Assembly (NCBI GenBank): GCA_964429015.1
Contig: CAYSAM010000003.1
Span: 1-64,000, forward strand
DNA length: 64,000 nt
Origin: MFAQ01 sp964429015
GTDB taxonomy: Bacteria; Patescibacteriota; Microgenomatia; UBA1400; MFAQ01
Direction: 5' to 3'
Shown here: positions 48,312 to 56,890 of the stretch, piece after piece
Layout of the letters: each line of letters begins with the position of its first letter
Position numbering within the stretch: position 1 is the stretch's first letter
Made by a program: the position numbers and the translations under genes
The notes under the pieces: generated by a model
Database searches by the model: none
Told to the model about the DNA's origin: nothing
Seen by the model: the letters and a program-made list of their open reading frames with translations, nothing else

Positions 48312-49658
48312 ATGACTTTTTCCAAACCCACCAAAGTTTTTTTCTTCCTTATTTTCCTTACTATATTTTCTCTCTACATTGCTCTGCCTGCAAAAATTGG
48401 CAAGTACCAAATTCCCAGATTAAACTTTAAGTTAGGAAAACTTGATCTTTCCAAAGAAATAGAGATAAAACAAGGTTTAGATATAAAAGGTGGAGTACAA
48501 GTTACCTTAGCAACTGACACATCAAAAATCCCAGAAGATCAAAAAAAAGATGCCATCGACTCTCTAAAAGATGTCGTTGGTAGGAGAATAGATCTCTATG
48601 GAGTCACAGAAGTTTCATTAAAAACACTTCAAAATGGCAAAGATTATCGTTTGGTTCTCGAGCTACCTGGGGTAACAGATTCTCAAGAGGCTCTAAATTT
48701 ACTTGGTCAAACAGCCAAAATGGAGTTTGCCCTACCTATTTTTTCAGCTTCACCGTCAGCAACAGAGTCCGCTCAGCTCATTGGCTTTGAACCCACCGAT
48801 CTTTCAGGTTCAGATCTAAAAAAAGCCCAGGTTACTTTTCAAACAGACGATCGCTTGCCCGCAGTATCTCTTGAGTTTAGTGAACAAGGTCGCCAAAAAT
48901 TCGCCAAAATAACCAAAGACAATTTGGGTAAACAAGTGGCAATTCTTCTAGATGGTTATCCGCTCACTATGCCTACAGTTCAAACTGAAATTAGGGATGG
49001 TAATGCAATTATTACTGGTAGTTTTACTGTCGACGAGGCCAAATCATTGGCAATAAAACTAAATGCTGGTGCTCTGCCGGTTCCAATTAGTGTCTTAAGT
49101 CAAAAAAATATTCCTGCGACTCTTGGTGCAGAATCTATCCAAAAGAGCCTTCTGGCGGGCGGTATTGGCCTAGCTATGGTCATTATTTTTATGGTTCTAA
49201 ACTACGGCAAAATGGGTTTGATTGCCTCTGTTGGATTAACTTTATATGGTTTATTTACTATTGTTCTGTATAAGCTAATTCCCGTCGTTTTAAGTTTGCC
49301 AGGTATTGCCGGTTTTCTACTTTCGGTGGGTATGGCTGTTGATAGCAACATTTTAGTTTTTGAACGCTACAAGGAAGAGATTAGGAGTGGTCGTTCTTGG
49401 CAAGTAGCTCTAGAGCTCGCCTTTGGTCGTGCCTGGGATTCTATTAAGGACGCCAACACTGCTACCATCATCACAGGCTTAATTCTTTTTAATCCGCTGA
49501 ATTGGAACTTTTTAAACACTTCTGGTTCTGTCAGAGGTTTTGCTCTAACTCTTATATTAGGAATCTTCATTTCCCTTTTTACTGGCATCGTTGTAACAAG
49601 AAACCTCCTCCGCCTATTTTTCAAAGGCAAGACGTTGTCATTACGAAAAACAAAGTGA
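48312..49658 (+). CDS. secD: Protein translocase subunit SecD
   Basis: Uses the proton gradient to help pull secreted proteins through SecYEG. The 448-residue protein has an N-terminal TM helix, the P1 domain with LDIKGGVQVTLATD and DVVGRRIDLYGV, and five C-terminal TM helices including VGMAVDSNILVFERYKEE. Its last residues (LSLRKTK) are encoded by a GTCATTACGA repeat at 49635, which also supplies the stop codon. Confidence 0.97.
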   Translation: MTFSKPTKVFFFLIFLTIFSLYIALPAKIGKYQIPRLNFKLGKLDLSKEIEIKQGLDIKGGVQVTLATDTSKIPEDQKKDAIDSLKDVVGRRIDLYGVTEVSLKTLQNGKDYRLVLELPGVTDSQEALNLLGQTAKMEFALPIFSASPSATESAQLIGFEPTDLSGSDLKKAQVTFQTDDRLPAVSLEFSEQGRQKFAKITKDNLGKQVAILLDGYPLTMPTVQTEIRDGNAIITGSFTVDEAKSLAIKLNAGALPVPISVLSQKNIPATLGAESIQKSLLAGGIGLAMVIIFMVLNYGKMGLIASVGLTLYGLFTIVLYKLIPVVLSLPGIAGFLLSVGMAVDSNILVFERYKEEIRSGRSWQVALELAFGRAWDSIKDANTATIITGLILFNPLNWNFLNTSGSVRGFALTLILGIFISLFTGIVVTRNLLRLFFKGKTLSLRKTK

Positions 49659-49678
49659 CGCGGCAATCTATATAAATA
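49635..49678 (+). repeat. GTCATTGCG-type repeat at the secD end
   Basis: TTGTCATTACGAAAAACAAA...GCGGCAATCTATATAAA has the outer blocks of the family; it spans the secD stop and the secD-secF gap. Confidence 0.8.
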
Positions 49679-49699
49679 AAAAAAACACATCAAAAAAAC

Positions 49700-50560
49700 A
49701 TGAACTGGATGAAGCACCTCTCCCTCTACTTTTTACTTTCAGCGCTAATAATTATTCCCGGAACCTATTCCTTAACTAAATACGGCTTTAAACTTTCAAT
49801 TGAGTTTACTGGTGGAACCTTGGCTAGTTTTAACATTGAAGACAGTAAAAAAAACAATTTAGTCCAGTCTTTAAATGCATACAACCCGCAAACCGAAAAT
49901 AACATTCCAGGTCACATTACCCTCAAGCTCAAAGAAATTTCCGAAAAAGATCTTTTGCAAATTATGCAAAAAACCAGCACTTTAAGTGCAGAGATAAATC
50001 TTAGTAGTTTTGAAACAGTCGGACCTGTTCTCGGTCAAGAAACTCTCAAAAAAACTCTTAATGCCTTAGCTATTTCTTCTTTGCTTTTGCTTATATATAT
50101 AAGCAGTGCTTTTAAACAATTTAAATATGGTGTTAGCGCCATTATCGCCATGTTGCACGATACTGTAGTTCTTCTAGGATCTTTTTCCCTTCTAGGGCAC
50201 TTTTATGGTATCGAAGTTGACTTGCTTTTTGTAACTGCCGTTCTCACTATTCTTTCATTTTCTGTTCACGATACTATTGTTGTTTATGACCGTATTAGAG
50301 AGTTAAGTCACAAGGTAAAAGGCGTATCTTTTGTAGATCTTGTCAACCAAGCTGTTTCTGAAACCATGGTCCGTTCCCTGAACAACTCCTTAACTATTAT
50401 TTTTATGCTTATCGCCATGTTCCTAATTGGGGGAGAGTCCACCAAATATTTTTCCTTAGCTCTGTTAATCGGTACCATTACCGGAACTTACTCTAGTACT
50501 TTCACCGCCGCTCCACTCCTTGTTGTTTGGAATAAATTATTCGAAAAAAATAAAAAATAG
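49700..50560 (+). CDS. secF: Protein translocase subunit SecF
   Basis: Partner of SecD. The 286-residue protein has six TM segments and the motifs SIEFTGGTLASF near residue 32, SAIIAMLHDTVVLLGSF and FSVHDTIVVYDRIRE near 190. The transposase gene overlaps its last 41 bases in another frame. Confidence 0.97.
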   Translation: MNWMKHLSLYFLLSALIIIPGTYSLTKYGFKLSIEFTGGTLASFNIEDSKKNNLVQSLNAYNPQTENNIPGHITLKLKEISEKDLLQIMQKTSTLSAEINLSSFETVGPVLGQETLKKTLNALAISSLLLLIYISSAFKQFKYGVSAIIAMLHDTVVLLGSFSLLGHFYGIEVDLLFVTAVLTILSFSVHDTIVVYDRIRELSHKVKGVSFVDLVNQAVSETMVRSLNNSLTIIFMLIAMFLIGGESTKYFSLALLIGTITGTYSSTFTAAPLLVVWNKLFEKNKK

Positions 50561-51008
50561 GCACTCAATCAGGTTACCTGGTTATGATTACTCACAAAGT
50601 GGGTGGTATTTTGTCACCATTTGTTCATATAAACACGAATGTATTTTTGGGGAAATTGTTGACGGAGAAATGAAATTAAACGAAATTGGGAAAAACGTGG
50701 AACAAAAAATTTTGGAAATGCCAAAGTATTATGGAATAAAAATTGATTGTTTTTGCGTTATGCCAAATCATATACATGTTGTTATGGTTATTCCCAACCG
50801 TTCGACAATAATAGGGCAGGCGCAGGGGCCTGCCCCTACCATTGGTGAATATGTTAAACGTTTAAAAACCATTACGACCAAAAAACAAAAAATGTGGCAA
50901 CGCAATTATTATGAACATATCGTTCGTGATGATGTGGACATCTCTCGAATTCGTGAATATGTTAATTCAAATGTAAAAAATTGGATAATTGATAAATTAA
51001 ATGCGTAG
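50520..51008 (+). CDS. REP-associated tyrosine transposase (RAYT, IS200-like Y1)
   Basis: The 162-residue protein has the Y1_Tnp pattern: RHSIRLPGYDYSQSGWYFVT, the HUH-like MPNHIHVVMVI, and WQRNYYEHIVRD with the catalytic Tyr near residue 130. These domesticated single-strand transposases process REP palindromes. The likely start is TTG at 50520, inside secF. Residues near 97-106 (GQAQGPAPT) are coded by an in-frame REP copy (50814-50839), and a REP array follows the stop. Length is near normal, so it could be active. Confidence 0.9.
   Translation: MLFGINYSKKIKNRHSIRLPGYDYSQSGWYFVTICSYKHECIFGEIVDGEMKLNEIGKNVEQKILEMPKYYGIKIDCFCVMPNHIHVVMVIPNRSTIIGQAQGPAPTIGEYVKRLKTITTKKQKMWQRNYYEHIVRDDVDISRIREYVNSNVKNWIIDKLNA
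50814..50839. repeat. REP copy inside the transposase gene
   Basis: GGGCAGGCGCAGGGGCCTGC plus CCCTAC, the reverse complement of the element at 51005-51030. Confidence 0.85.
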
Positions 51009-51089
51009 GGGCAGGCCCCCGTGCCTGCCCTTGTATATCCCCCATGCCTGCCCTTGTATATCCCCCATGCCTGCCCTTGAACTGCCCCC
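51005..51089. repeat. REP element and 23-base tandem array after the transposase
   Basis: TAGGGGCAGGC-cccc-GTGCCTGCCC is a REP-like hairpin. It is followed by two exact 23-base units (51022-51044, 51045-51067; TGCCTGCCCTTGTATATCCC plus CCA) and a third diverged one (51068-51089). Confidence 0.9.
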
Positions 51090-51090
51090 G

Positions 51091-52587
51091 CTACCCTCGG
51101 GTTGACATATTATTTTCCCCTATCTCCAAAACTCTCTTCAATAAATACTCTCTTTGATTTTTTGAAGTATCCTCCAATACTTCCTCAAATAATTCCTTCA
51201 AAACTTTACCAATAATGGGTCCAGGCGCTACTTTCAAAACCTCCATCACATCTTTTCCGTTCACTGCCATATCATTTATCTCCATAGGCTCAAATAGTTG
51301 TTCACCAATTCTTTTTTGTAGTTCCAAAAATCTCCAACTTGTTGTCTTAGAGCCACTCCCTTTTCGGTCAGAAATTCTAAGTAGTACCAAGTCAGCAATA
51401 TTCTCTTTACCCACCTTTCGAATTAATCTTCTTATGGCACTATCTGTCATAGAGGGTTGATAGTTAAACATATGCCATCGGACCAATGTCTCTATTTTTT
51501 CAATTTCCTTTCGGCTAAATCTGAGCCTTTCTGCAATCTCTTTTGCCATTCTTGCTCCAATTACCTCGTGGCCATAAAAAGTAATCATTCCTCTTGTTGG
51601 TTGTTTGTAGCCACAATTTGCACATGTGTGAAAATCATCAGGAAGATCTCTAAACATTTTTCCGCATTTTCTACATTTAAATCGCTGACTTCTAGGTTTA
51701 CCAATATCATGAATCAATGCTACAAATCGTACTAGTGGATTGGGTGATGGACAATTTTTTAAGCTCTGAATCGAGTGCTCCAAAACCGACCATTCGTGGT
51801 GTCCACCTTGTGCAGTATTCTTACCCTCAAGAATTTCGGGTAAAAAATAATTTATTAAGTTGGTAGATATTAAAAGGCTAAGGCCGTCGGCAGGATAGTT
51901 AGATCCTAAAATTTTCAAGAACTCTTCTCTTACTCTCTCCTTGCTAATTTTTTCTAGCAAAGCTGCATTTTTGCTTACAGCTACAAGTGTTTCAGTGTCA
52001 ATTGCAAATCCCAGTTTCGAAGCAAACCTAATTGCTCTCATCATTCTCAAGGCGTCTTCGCGGAATCGTCTATCAGGATCTCCTACAGCTTTTATAACCC
52101 CTTTCTCAAAATCAGCTAGTCCTCCCACCAAATCAATCAACTCCCACTGTGATCTGTGATCTGTTATCTGTGATCTATATCCCACCACTAGTGCATTTAC
52201 CGTAAAATCCCTCCTAACTATATCCTCCTCCAAGTTTTTACCCCAAGAAACATTATCAGGTCGCCTAAAGTCAGAGTACTCCTTTTCCGATCTGTATGTA
52301 GTAATCTCATACAACTCTTCCGTTCCGTCAACGTTCACATTGTAGGATACTGTCCCAAAATCATTATTATAAAAAGGATTAAGATCCTTTAGTACTTCCA
52401 AGCTTTCCTCGGGGGTAGCGTTTGTGGTCAAGTCACAGTTTTCCGGTCGTTTGTTAACTAGTAGGTTCCTCACTCCGCCACCTACCAAATAAATCTCAAA
52501 TCCTGCCTTAATATAAAGATCCATCACCACATTTAAGGCTTCGGGTATCAACGCAATTTCATCTGCTACCAAGTCTCTTTTGTACAC
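51091..52587 (-). CDS. cca: CCA tRNA nucleotidyltransferase with a zinc ribbon in its HD domain
   Basis: Adds or repairs the CCA end of tRNAs. The 498-residue protein has the class II head with YLVGGGVRNLLVN near residue 35 (the usual DxD is NCDLTT), the ERVREEF segment, and an HD domain (LIHDIGKP near 290). Between the HD and the downstream GHEVIGA, a CRKC...CANC zinc ribbon of about 30 residues is inserted. A heptamer repeat (52150-52177) codes for YRSQITDHRSQ in the head. A terminal ATG is at 52587. Confidence 0.93.
   Translation of the reverse strand: MYKRDLVADEIALIPEALNVVMDLYIKAGFEIYLVGGGVRNLLVNKRPENCDLTTNATPEESLEVLKDLNPFYNNDFGTVSYNVNVDGTEELYEITTYRSEKEYSDFRRPDNVSWGKNLEEDIVRRDFTVNALVVGYRSQITDHRSQWELIDLVGGLADFEKGVIKAVGDPDRRFREDALRMMRAIRFASKLGFAIDTETLVAVSKNAALLEKISKERVREEFLKILGSNYPADGLSLLISTNLINYFLPEILEGKNTAQGGHHEWSVLEHSIQSLKNCPSPNPLVRFVALIHDIGKPRSQRFKCRKCGKMFRDLPDDFHTCANCGYKQPTRGMITFYGHEVIGARMAKEIAERLRFSRKEIEKIETLVRWHMFNYQPSMTDSAIRRLIRKVGKENIADLVLLRISDRKGSGSKTTSWRFLELQKRIGEQLFEPMEINDMAVNGKDVMEVLKVAPGPIIGKVLKELFEEVLEDTSKNQREYLLKRVLEIGENNMSTRG
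52150..52177 (-). repeat. Heptamer tandem repeat in cca
   Basis: On the plus strand TGATCTG, TGATCTG, TTATCTG, TGATCTA: four heptamers in 28 bases, in frame within cca. Confidence 0.9.
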
Positions 52588-52625
52588 GCCACAATCTTAT
52601 CACGCCACTACAGTAAAATAGAGCC

Positions 52626-54125
52626 ATGAGTCCAACTCTCAAAACGCTTACCACCACCTTAAGGGGTAAAAATCTCAAGTACAATTTTAAAAAAATTAAC
52701 AAAGCATATTTCTTTGCCAAAAAACTTCACGCAGGTCAAATACGTCAAACGGGGGAATCCCTTATAAAACATCCCTTATCAGTTGCAATCACTTTGGCAG
52801 AATGGGGGTTAGATCAGCAAAGTATTGAGAGTTGTTTATTACACGAAGTTCCCGAAGCAATACCCAAAAACTACCGTCAAGTTATCGAAAAAAAGTTTGG
52901 GAAAGATATCCTGCGTCTGGTAGAAGGTGTTCATCGAGTTGGTCAAGTTAAGTTGATGGGGTCTGAGAATCAAAGTTTTCTCGAAAACTTAAGAAAAATG
53001 TTTGTAGCTATGGCCAGTGACGTCCGAGTTGTTCTTATTCGTCTCGCCGATAGATTGCACAACGTCAAAACTCTGGATGCTGTACCTCTTTCCAAACAAA
53101 AACGCATAGCAATTGAAACATTAGAAATTTATGCCCCTCTTGCGGAAAGGCTAGGTATGGGTCAGTTAAAGGGAGAGCTAGAAGACCTCGTCTTTCCCTA
53201 TATATATCCAAACGAATACAAGTGGTTAATGGAGATAGCCAAGCCACATTTTAAGTTTTCCTCGGACAATATTAAAAGTTCCATTGTCAAAATTCGTCAG
53301 CTTTTAGCCAAAAATGGTGTTATCGCACACACTGATGGGCGCCCAAAACGTAAATACAGTCTTTACAAAAAACTTCTTCGTCCCGAAATAAATAAAGACA
53401 TCAATCAAATTCACGATCTTATGGCCCTTCGCATTATTACCAAAGACTCTAGTGCTTGCTATACAGTTTTGGGACTTATGCATCAATACTGGAAGCCTGT
53501 TCCATATCTTGGCATCTCAGATTTTATTGCTCAGCCCAAACCAAATGGTTATCAATCGATTCACACCAAAGTTTTTGATCACAAAGGAAATATTCTGGAA
53601 ATTCAAATTCGTTCAGAACAAATGCATTTGCAAGCAGAACTTGGTGCAGCAGCGCACTTTGCCTATTCAGCGGCCAAAAATGCAGGTGTTGCGGATGAAA
53701 AACTTGAGTCAGGTAAGGGTTTTGTTCTAGATGAAAAAATGTCTTGGGTACAAGAACTTGCAAATTGGAAAAAGCAAATAGAGTCGGTACACGAGCAAGA
53801 GTCAGATCTAAAACTAGATGCTCTTTCTAAGCATATTTTTGTCTTTTCACCCAAAGGTGATGTATACGATCTTCCTGAAAACTCCACTCCTGTTGACTAT
53901 GCTTTTGCTGTACACACAAACCTAGGTTTTTACATTTCCTCAGTCAAGGTCAATGGTCGTATTAGTAGTGTCGACCAAGCTCTAAAAAGCGGAGATGTCA
54001 TCGAAATTCTCAAATCTCGTGTCAGAAAACCTGTTAATAAAAACTGGTTGAGGTTTGTAAAAACTCACCGCGCCAAAGAAAAGCTTCGTCACCAAACTCA
54101 GTACGAAAGCAATCTCTATAAATAA
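52626..54125 (+). CDS. rel: RelA/SpoT-family (p)ppGpp synthetase with degenerate hydrolase site
   Basis: Makes the stringent-response alarmone. The 499-residue protein has an HD-type N domain, a synthetase domain (KYSLYKKLL, IHDLMALRII, PNGYQSIHTKVF, EIQIRSEQMH) and a TGS domain (IFVFSPKGDVYDLPENSTPV), but no C-terminal ACT domain. In the HD part the usual HDxxED reads LLHEVPEA, losing the catalytic Asp pair, so hydrolysis is probably absent. It lies divergently from cca (38 bases apart). Confidence 0.93.
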   Translation: MSPTLKTLTTTLRGKNLKYNFKKINKAYFFAKKLHAGQIRQTGESLIKHPLSVAITLAEWGLDQQSIESCLLHEVPEAIPKNYRQVIEKKFGKDILRLVEGVHRVGQVKLMGSENQSFLENLRKMFVAMASDVRVVLIRLADRLHNVKTLDAVPLSKQKRIAIETLEIYAPLAERLGMGQLKGELEDLVFPYIYPNEYKWLMEIAKPHFKFSSDNIKSSIVKIRQLLAKNGVIAHTDGRPKRKYSLYKKLLRPEINKDINQIHDLMALRIITKDSSACYTVLGLMHQYWKPVPYLGISDFIAQPKPNGYQSIHTKVFDHKGNILEIQIRSEQMHLQAELGAAAHFAYSAAKNAGVADEKLESGKGFVLDEKMSWVQELANWKKQIESVHEQESDLKLDALSKHIFVFSPKGDVYDLPENSTPVDYAFAVHTNLGFYISSVKVNGRISSVDQALKSGDVIEILKSRVRKPVNKNWLRFVKTHRAKEKLRHQTQYESNLYK

Positions 54126-54153
54126 ATACATCTTTGTAATATAAAATTAAACT

Positions 54154-55029
54154 GTGAAAAAAGCTTTACTTCTTATCCCTCTATCTTTTTTTATTGTCTT
54201 TTTACCGGTTTTGGGTAAGGTTTCCAATCCAAGAGAGCCAGTTGTAAAAGCTTACTATACTTCAGAGGCACCCCTACCACAAAAGAAAAAAGACTCAACA
54301 CCAATTACTGTTACAGCCTTAGGTGTTTTTATCATGGATTTAAACTCTGGTGTTGTTCTATACGACAAGTCTCCAAACAAAAGGCTCAAGCCAGCCTCAC
54401 TTACAAAAATTATGACTTCTTTGGTTGCCTTGGATTATTACAAAGAGGACTCAGTTCTCAAAGTTATCAACGGACAAAAGTCACTTGGGAATACCATAGA
54501 TCTTGTCAGAGGAGATCAAATTATGTCTCAAGATTTAATTTACGGCCTTTTAGTGTCATCCGGAAACGATGCTGCGGTAACTTATGCCGAAAACTATCCT
54601 GGTGGTTATACTGCTTTTGTCAAAAGAATGAACACCAAAACTGCCGAAATGGGACTTGAGAATACTCACTTTAGTAACGTTTCTGGGGTAGAGTCTCCAG
54701 ACCATTACACCAGCGCTTTCGATATCGCCATTATTGCAAGAGAGGCATTGAACCGATCAGTTTTTGAACAGGTTGTGTCTACCAAAAAAATTACTCTCAA
54801 AAGTCTAAAGGGTAATTCCTATCCTCTTACTAACACTAATATCTTATTAAATAAGCCTGGTTTTTATGGAGTCAAAACCGGCTGGACACCAGAAGCTGGT
54901 GAGTGTCTGGTTATCTTGGCCGAAAGAAACTCACACCCTGTTTTAATTTCGTTACTTCACAGCGCGGACCGTTTTGGCGAAGGTGAAAAATTGGCTAACT
55001 GGGTATTTCAAAACTACACCTGGGAATAA
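54154..55029 (+). CDS. D-alanyl-D-alanine carboxypeptidase (PBP5/DacA-like)
   Basis: Trims the D-Ala of peptidoglycan stems. The 291-residue protein starts at GTG and has a signal peptide (KALLLIPLSFFIVFLPVLG). The serine site PASLTKIMT is near residue 89, SSGND near 143 and KTGWTPEAG near 243, so the three active-site motifs SxxK, SxN and KTG are complete. The C-terminal anchor domain of longer PBP5 is missing. A terminator follows. Confidence 0.94.
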   Translation: MKKALLLIPLSFFIVFLPVLGKVSNPREPVVKAYYTSEAPLPQKKKDSTPITVTALGVFIMDLNSGVVLYDKSPNKRLKPASLTKIMTSLVALDYYKEDSVLKVINGQKSLGNTIDLVRGDQIMSQDLIYGLLVSSGNDAAVTYAENYPGGYTAFVKRMNTKTAEMGLENTHFSNVSGVESPDHYTSAFDIAIIAREALNRSVFEQVVSTKKITLKSLKGNSYPLTNTNILLNKPGFYGVKTGWTPEAGECLVILAERNSHPVLISLLHSADRFGEGEKLANWVFQNYTWE

Positions 55030-55054
55030 AAAAGAACCTCTCGCGAGGTTCTTT
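55030..55054. terminator. Terminator between convergent genes
   Basis: AAGAACCTC-tcgc-GAGGTTCTT flanked by A and T runs, usable on both strands. Confidence 0.88.
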
Positions 55055-55060
55055 GTTCTA

Positions 55061-55714
55061 TTATGGAGTTATTTGTAACTCTTGTTCTTTGGTGAGTTTG
55101 ACCCAATTGTCCCCCAATACCCTTGCATAATACCCTCTTTCAAGCACCTTAGTGCCATAGGCGTAGGTTAGTTCCACCACACCATCCGATGGAACATATA
55201 AATATACAAAAATGCTTTCCTGGGTCGCGTCTTTGCATCCCAGGTGTGCCGTATCGGTTGACAATCCAACCAGTGTTGCCCCCATCTCCTCTCTTTCTGC
55301 CGCCGGCGAAACAACAGTTAGAAAGCTGCCAATAATGTCCAGCTGAATTGTCCCTACCACTCTTACACCATATCCATATCCATCCTCATACCACGCGGCG
55401 ATACTATCCGCGGTATAGCTAGTGTGGCATTTGCCACTCGTGCTCGGGTATCCTGCGTTCAATCTGATGACTTCATCAATAGGAAGCACCCTGCTTGGCA
55501 TGCTTTGAACCAGAACGGGATCAATCGTTGGTGTAGCTGGTAATAGAGTAGGTGGTAACAGTGTGACCGTGGTCAAGCTTGGGTCACTTTCGGGTACCGG
55601 TGTCTGGACAATATAAACAGCCTCTGGCTGTTCACTTGGCTGCTCACTCAAATTGGGACCACAAGCAGCAAGGAAAACCAGCAACAAGCTTACAAAAAAC
55701 ACATTCTTATTCAT
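55061..55714 (-). CDS. Lipoprotein of unknown function, SD-led
   Basis: The 217-residue protein has a lipoprotein signal ending LAAC, then a Pro/Thr-rich linker of about 50 residues and a beta-rich domain with three Cys (KCHTSY, LGCKDA). GGAGG lies 6 bases before the ATG on the minus strand. A TATAAT box (plus-strand 55771-55776, reversed) lies about 55 bases upstream. No family recognised. Exposed on the cell surface. Confidence 0.82.
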   Translation of the reverse strand: MNKNVFFVSLLLVFLAACGPNLSEQPSEQPEAVYIVQTPVPESDPSLTTVTLLPPTLLPATPTIDPVLVQSMPSRVLPIDEVIRLNAGYPSTSGKCHTSYTADSIAAWYEDGYGYGVRVVGTIQLDIIGSFLTVVSPAAEREEMGATLVGLSTDTAHLGCKDATQESIFVYLYVPSDGVVELTYAYGTKVLERGYYARVLGDNWVKLTKEQELQITP

Positions 55715-55779
55715 CTTACCTCCGACTATCTTTTAGGGTGCCGCCGAAGCGGTGTGTGTACTGGTTACATATTATACAC

Positions 55780-56865
55780 CTATTTTCCATCTAGCCACTC
55801 ATCCCTCACGGCCGAAACATAAGCAGCAAACCCCTGATCTCCCAAGAAGATATATATTGGCATAGCGTACTTTTGGTTAACATTAGAGTCGTAGTATCCC
55901 AAAAAGATCTTCCTTATTTTTACCTCGCCATTCTGTGGTCCTGTGGGAGCCACAAAGCCACCACCAGCCGCCAATTCACTCCACGCTTCATCACCAGTTT
56001 TTATTGGATAGGTAGAGCTTTTATCATAGTTAATAAAAGTATATGCATAATCCATATCGATAACCTTTTCATTTGGTTGTTTAGATCCAGATACCACAAC
56101 CCTAATTAGGCCTCTGCTGGGATCGGTTCTATAAAATGGATAACTAGCCTTGATTTCCTTCGTTTTTGACGTAGGATCAATTTCGTCAATATTTTTTCTA
56201 AAATAATCAATTTGAACAAAGTCTGCATCAGACAAAGACAATGCGGATATTAGTTTGCCAGAATCATTTTTTACGTAACTGATTTTTTCAAATCCTATTG
56301 CATCATCTTCTAATAGGCCGACCTTTTTTAAATAATTACTTGATTCAATTATCACTTGTTTGTCAGAAACAAAATTAGCCTGAGTGGCAATAGTGGGATT
56401 ATTTTGCCACTGTTTGGTTAACAAAAAGTGTCCAGACACAATATTCATGTCCAATTTAGAACTCAGTTGATCCTGGTTTGTCCAAATGTATCTGGTTTCT
56501 GTTGGTTGTTCTGGTTTAAAAAGGAAACCCAACGCCGTAGCAGTGTCCAAAGCCTTATCGGGGTCAGCAAAACCACTTCTCTTGGTTGGTGCATAATACA
56601 CTCTCATTCTATCTGGAAACTCAGGAATAATACCGGTGGGAAGCTCCAAAGATAGTTCTGGTCTAGTGGTATTTTTGGGAAAATTAACTGGCTGTAGTAG
56701 CCCAAAGTCTACAGATGCTGGTGGAAGAGCAGGTGGGTGAAGGTATATATAGTAATTTACAAGAGCTACCCCCATATACCACAGCAATGTAACTCCAACA
56801 AAACCAATACTTCCGTATTTAATTGCTTTTCGAGAAATGGCCGAAGCCTCAGTTAGTGTCGCCAT
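55780..56865 (-). CDS. Unknown membrane-anchored surface protein
   Basis: No family recognised. The 361-residue protein has one TM helix at about residues 17-38, then an extracytoplasmic part with Tyr/Pro-rich stretches (YYIYLHPPALPPASVDFG), a central alpha/beta region and a C-terminal half with FYRTDPSRGLIRVVVSG. It diverges from gltX with 25 bases between the starts. Confidence 0.8.
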   Translation of the reverse strand: MATLTEASAISRKAIKYGSIGFVGVTLLWYMGVALVNYYIYLHPPALPPASVDFGLLQPVNFPKNTTRPELSLELPTGIIPEFPDRMRVYYAPTKRSGFADPDKALDTATALGFLFKPEQPTETRYIWTNQDQLSSKLDMNIVSGHFLLTKQWQNNPTIATQANFVSDKQVIIESSNYLKKVGLLEDDAIGFEKISYVKNDSGKLISALSLSDADFVQIDYFRKNIDEIDPTSKTKEIKASYPFYRTDPSRGLIRVVVSGSKQPNEKVIDMDYAYTFINYDKSSTYPIKTGDEAWSELAAGGGFVAPTGPQNGEVKIRKIFLGYYDSNVNQKYAMPIYIFLGDQGFAAYVSAVRDEWLDGK

Positions 56866-56890
56866 ATACTACATAAAGTATACTATCAGT

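Noticed and set aside
51022..51089. CRISPR array
   Set aside because: The 23-base units are directly adjacent with no spacers and no cas genes are present.
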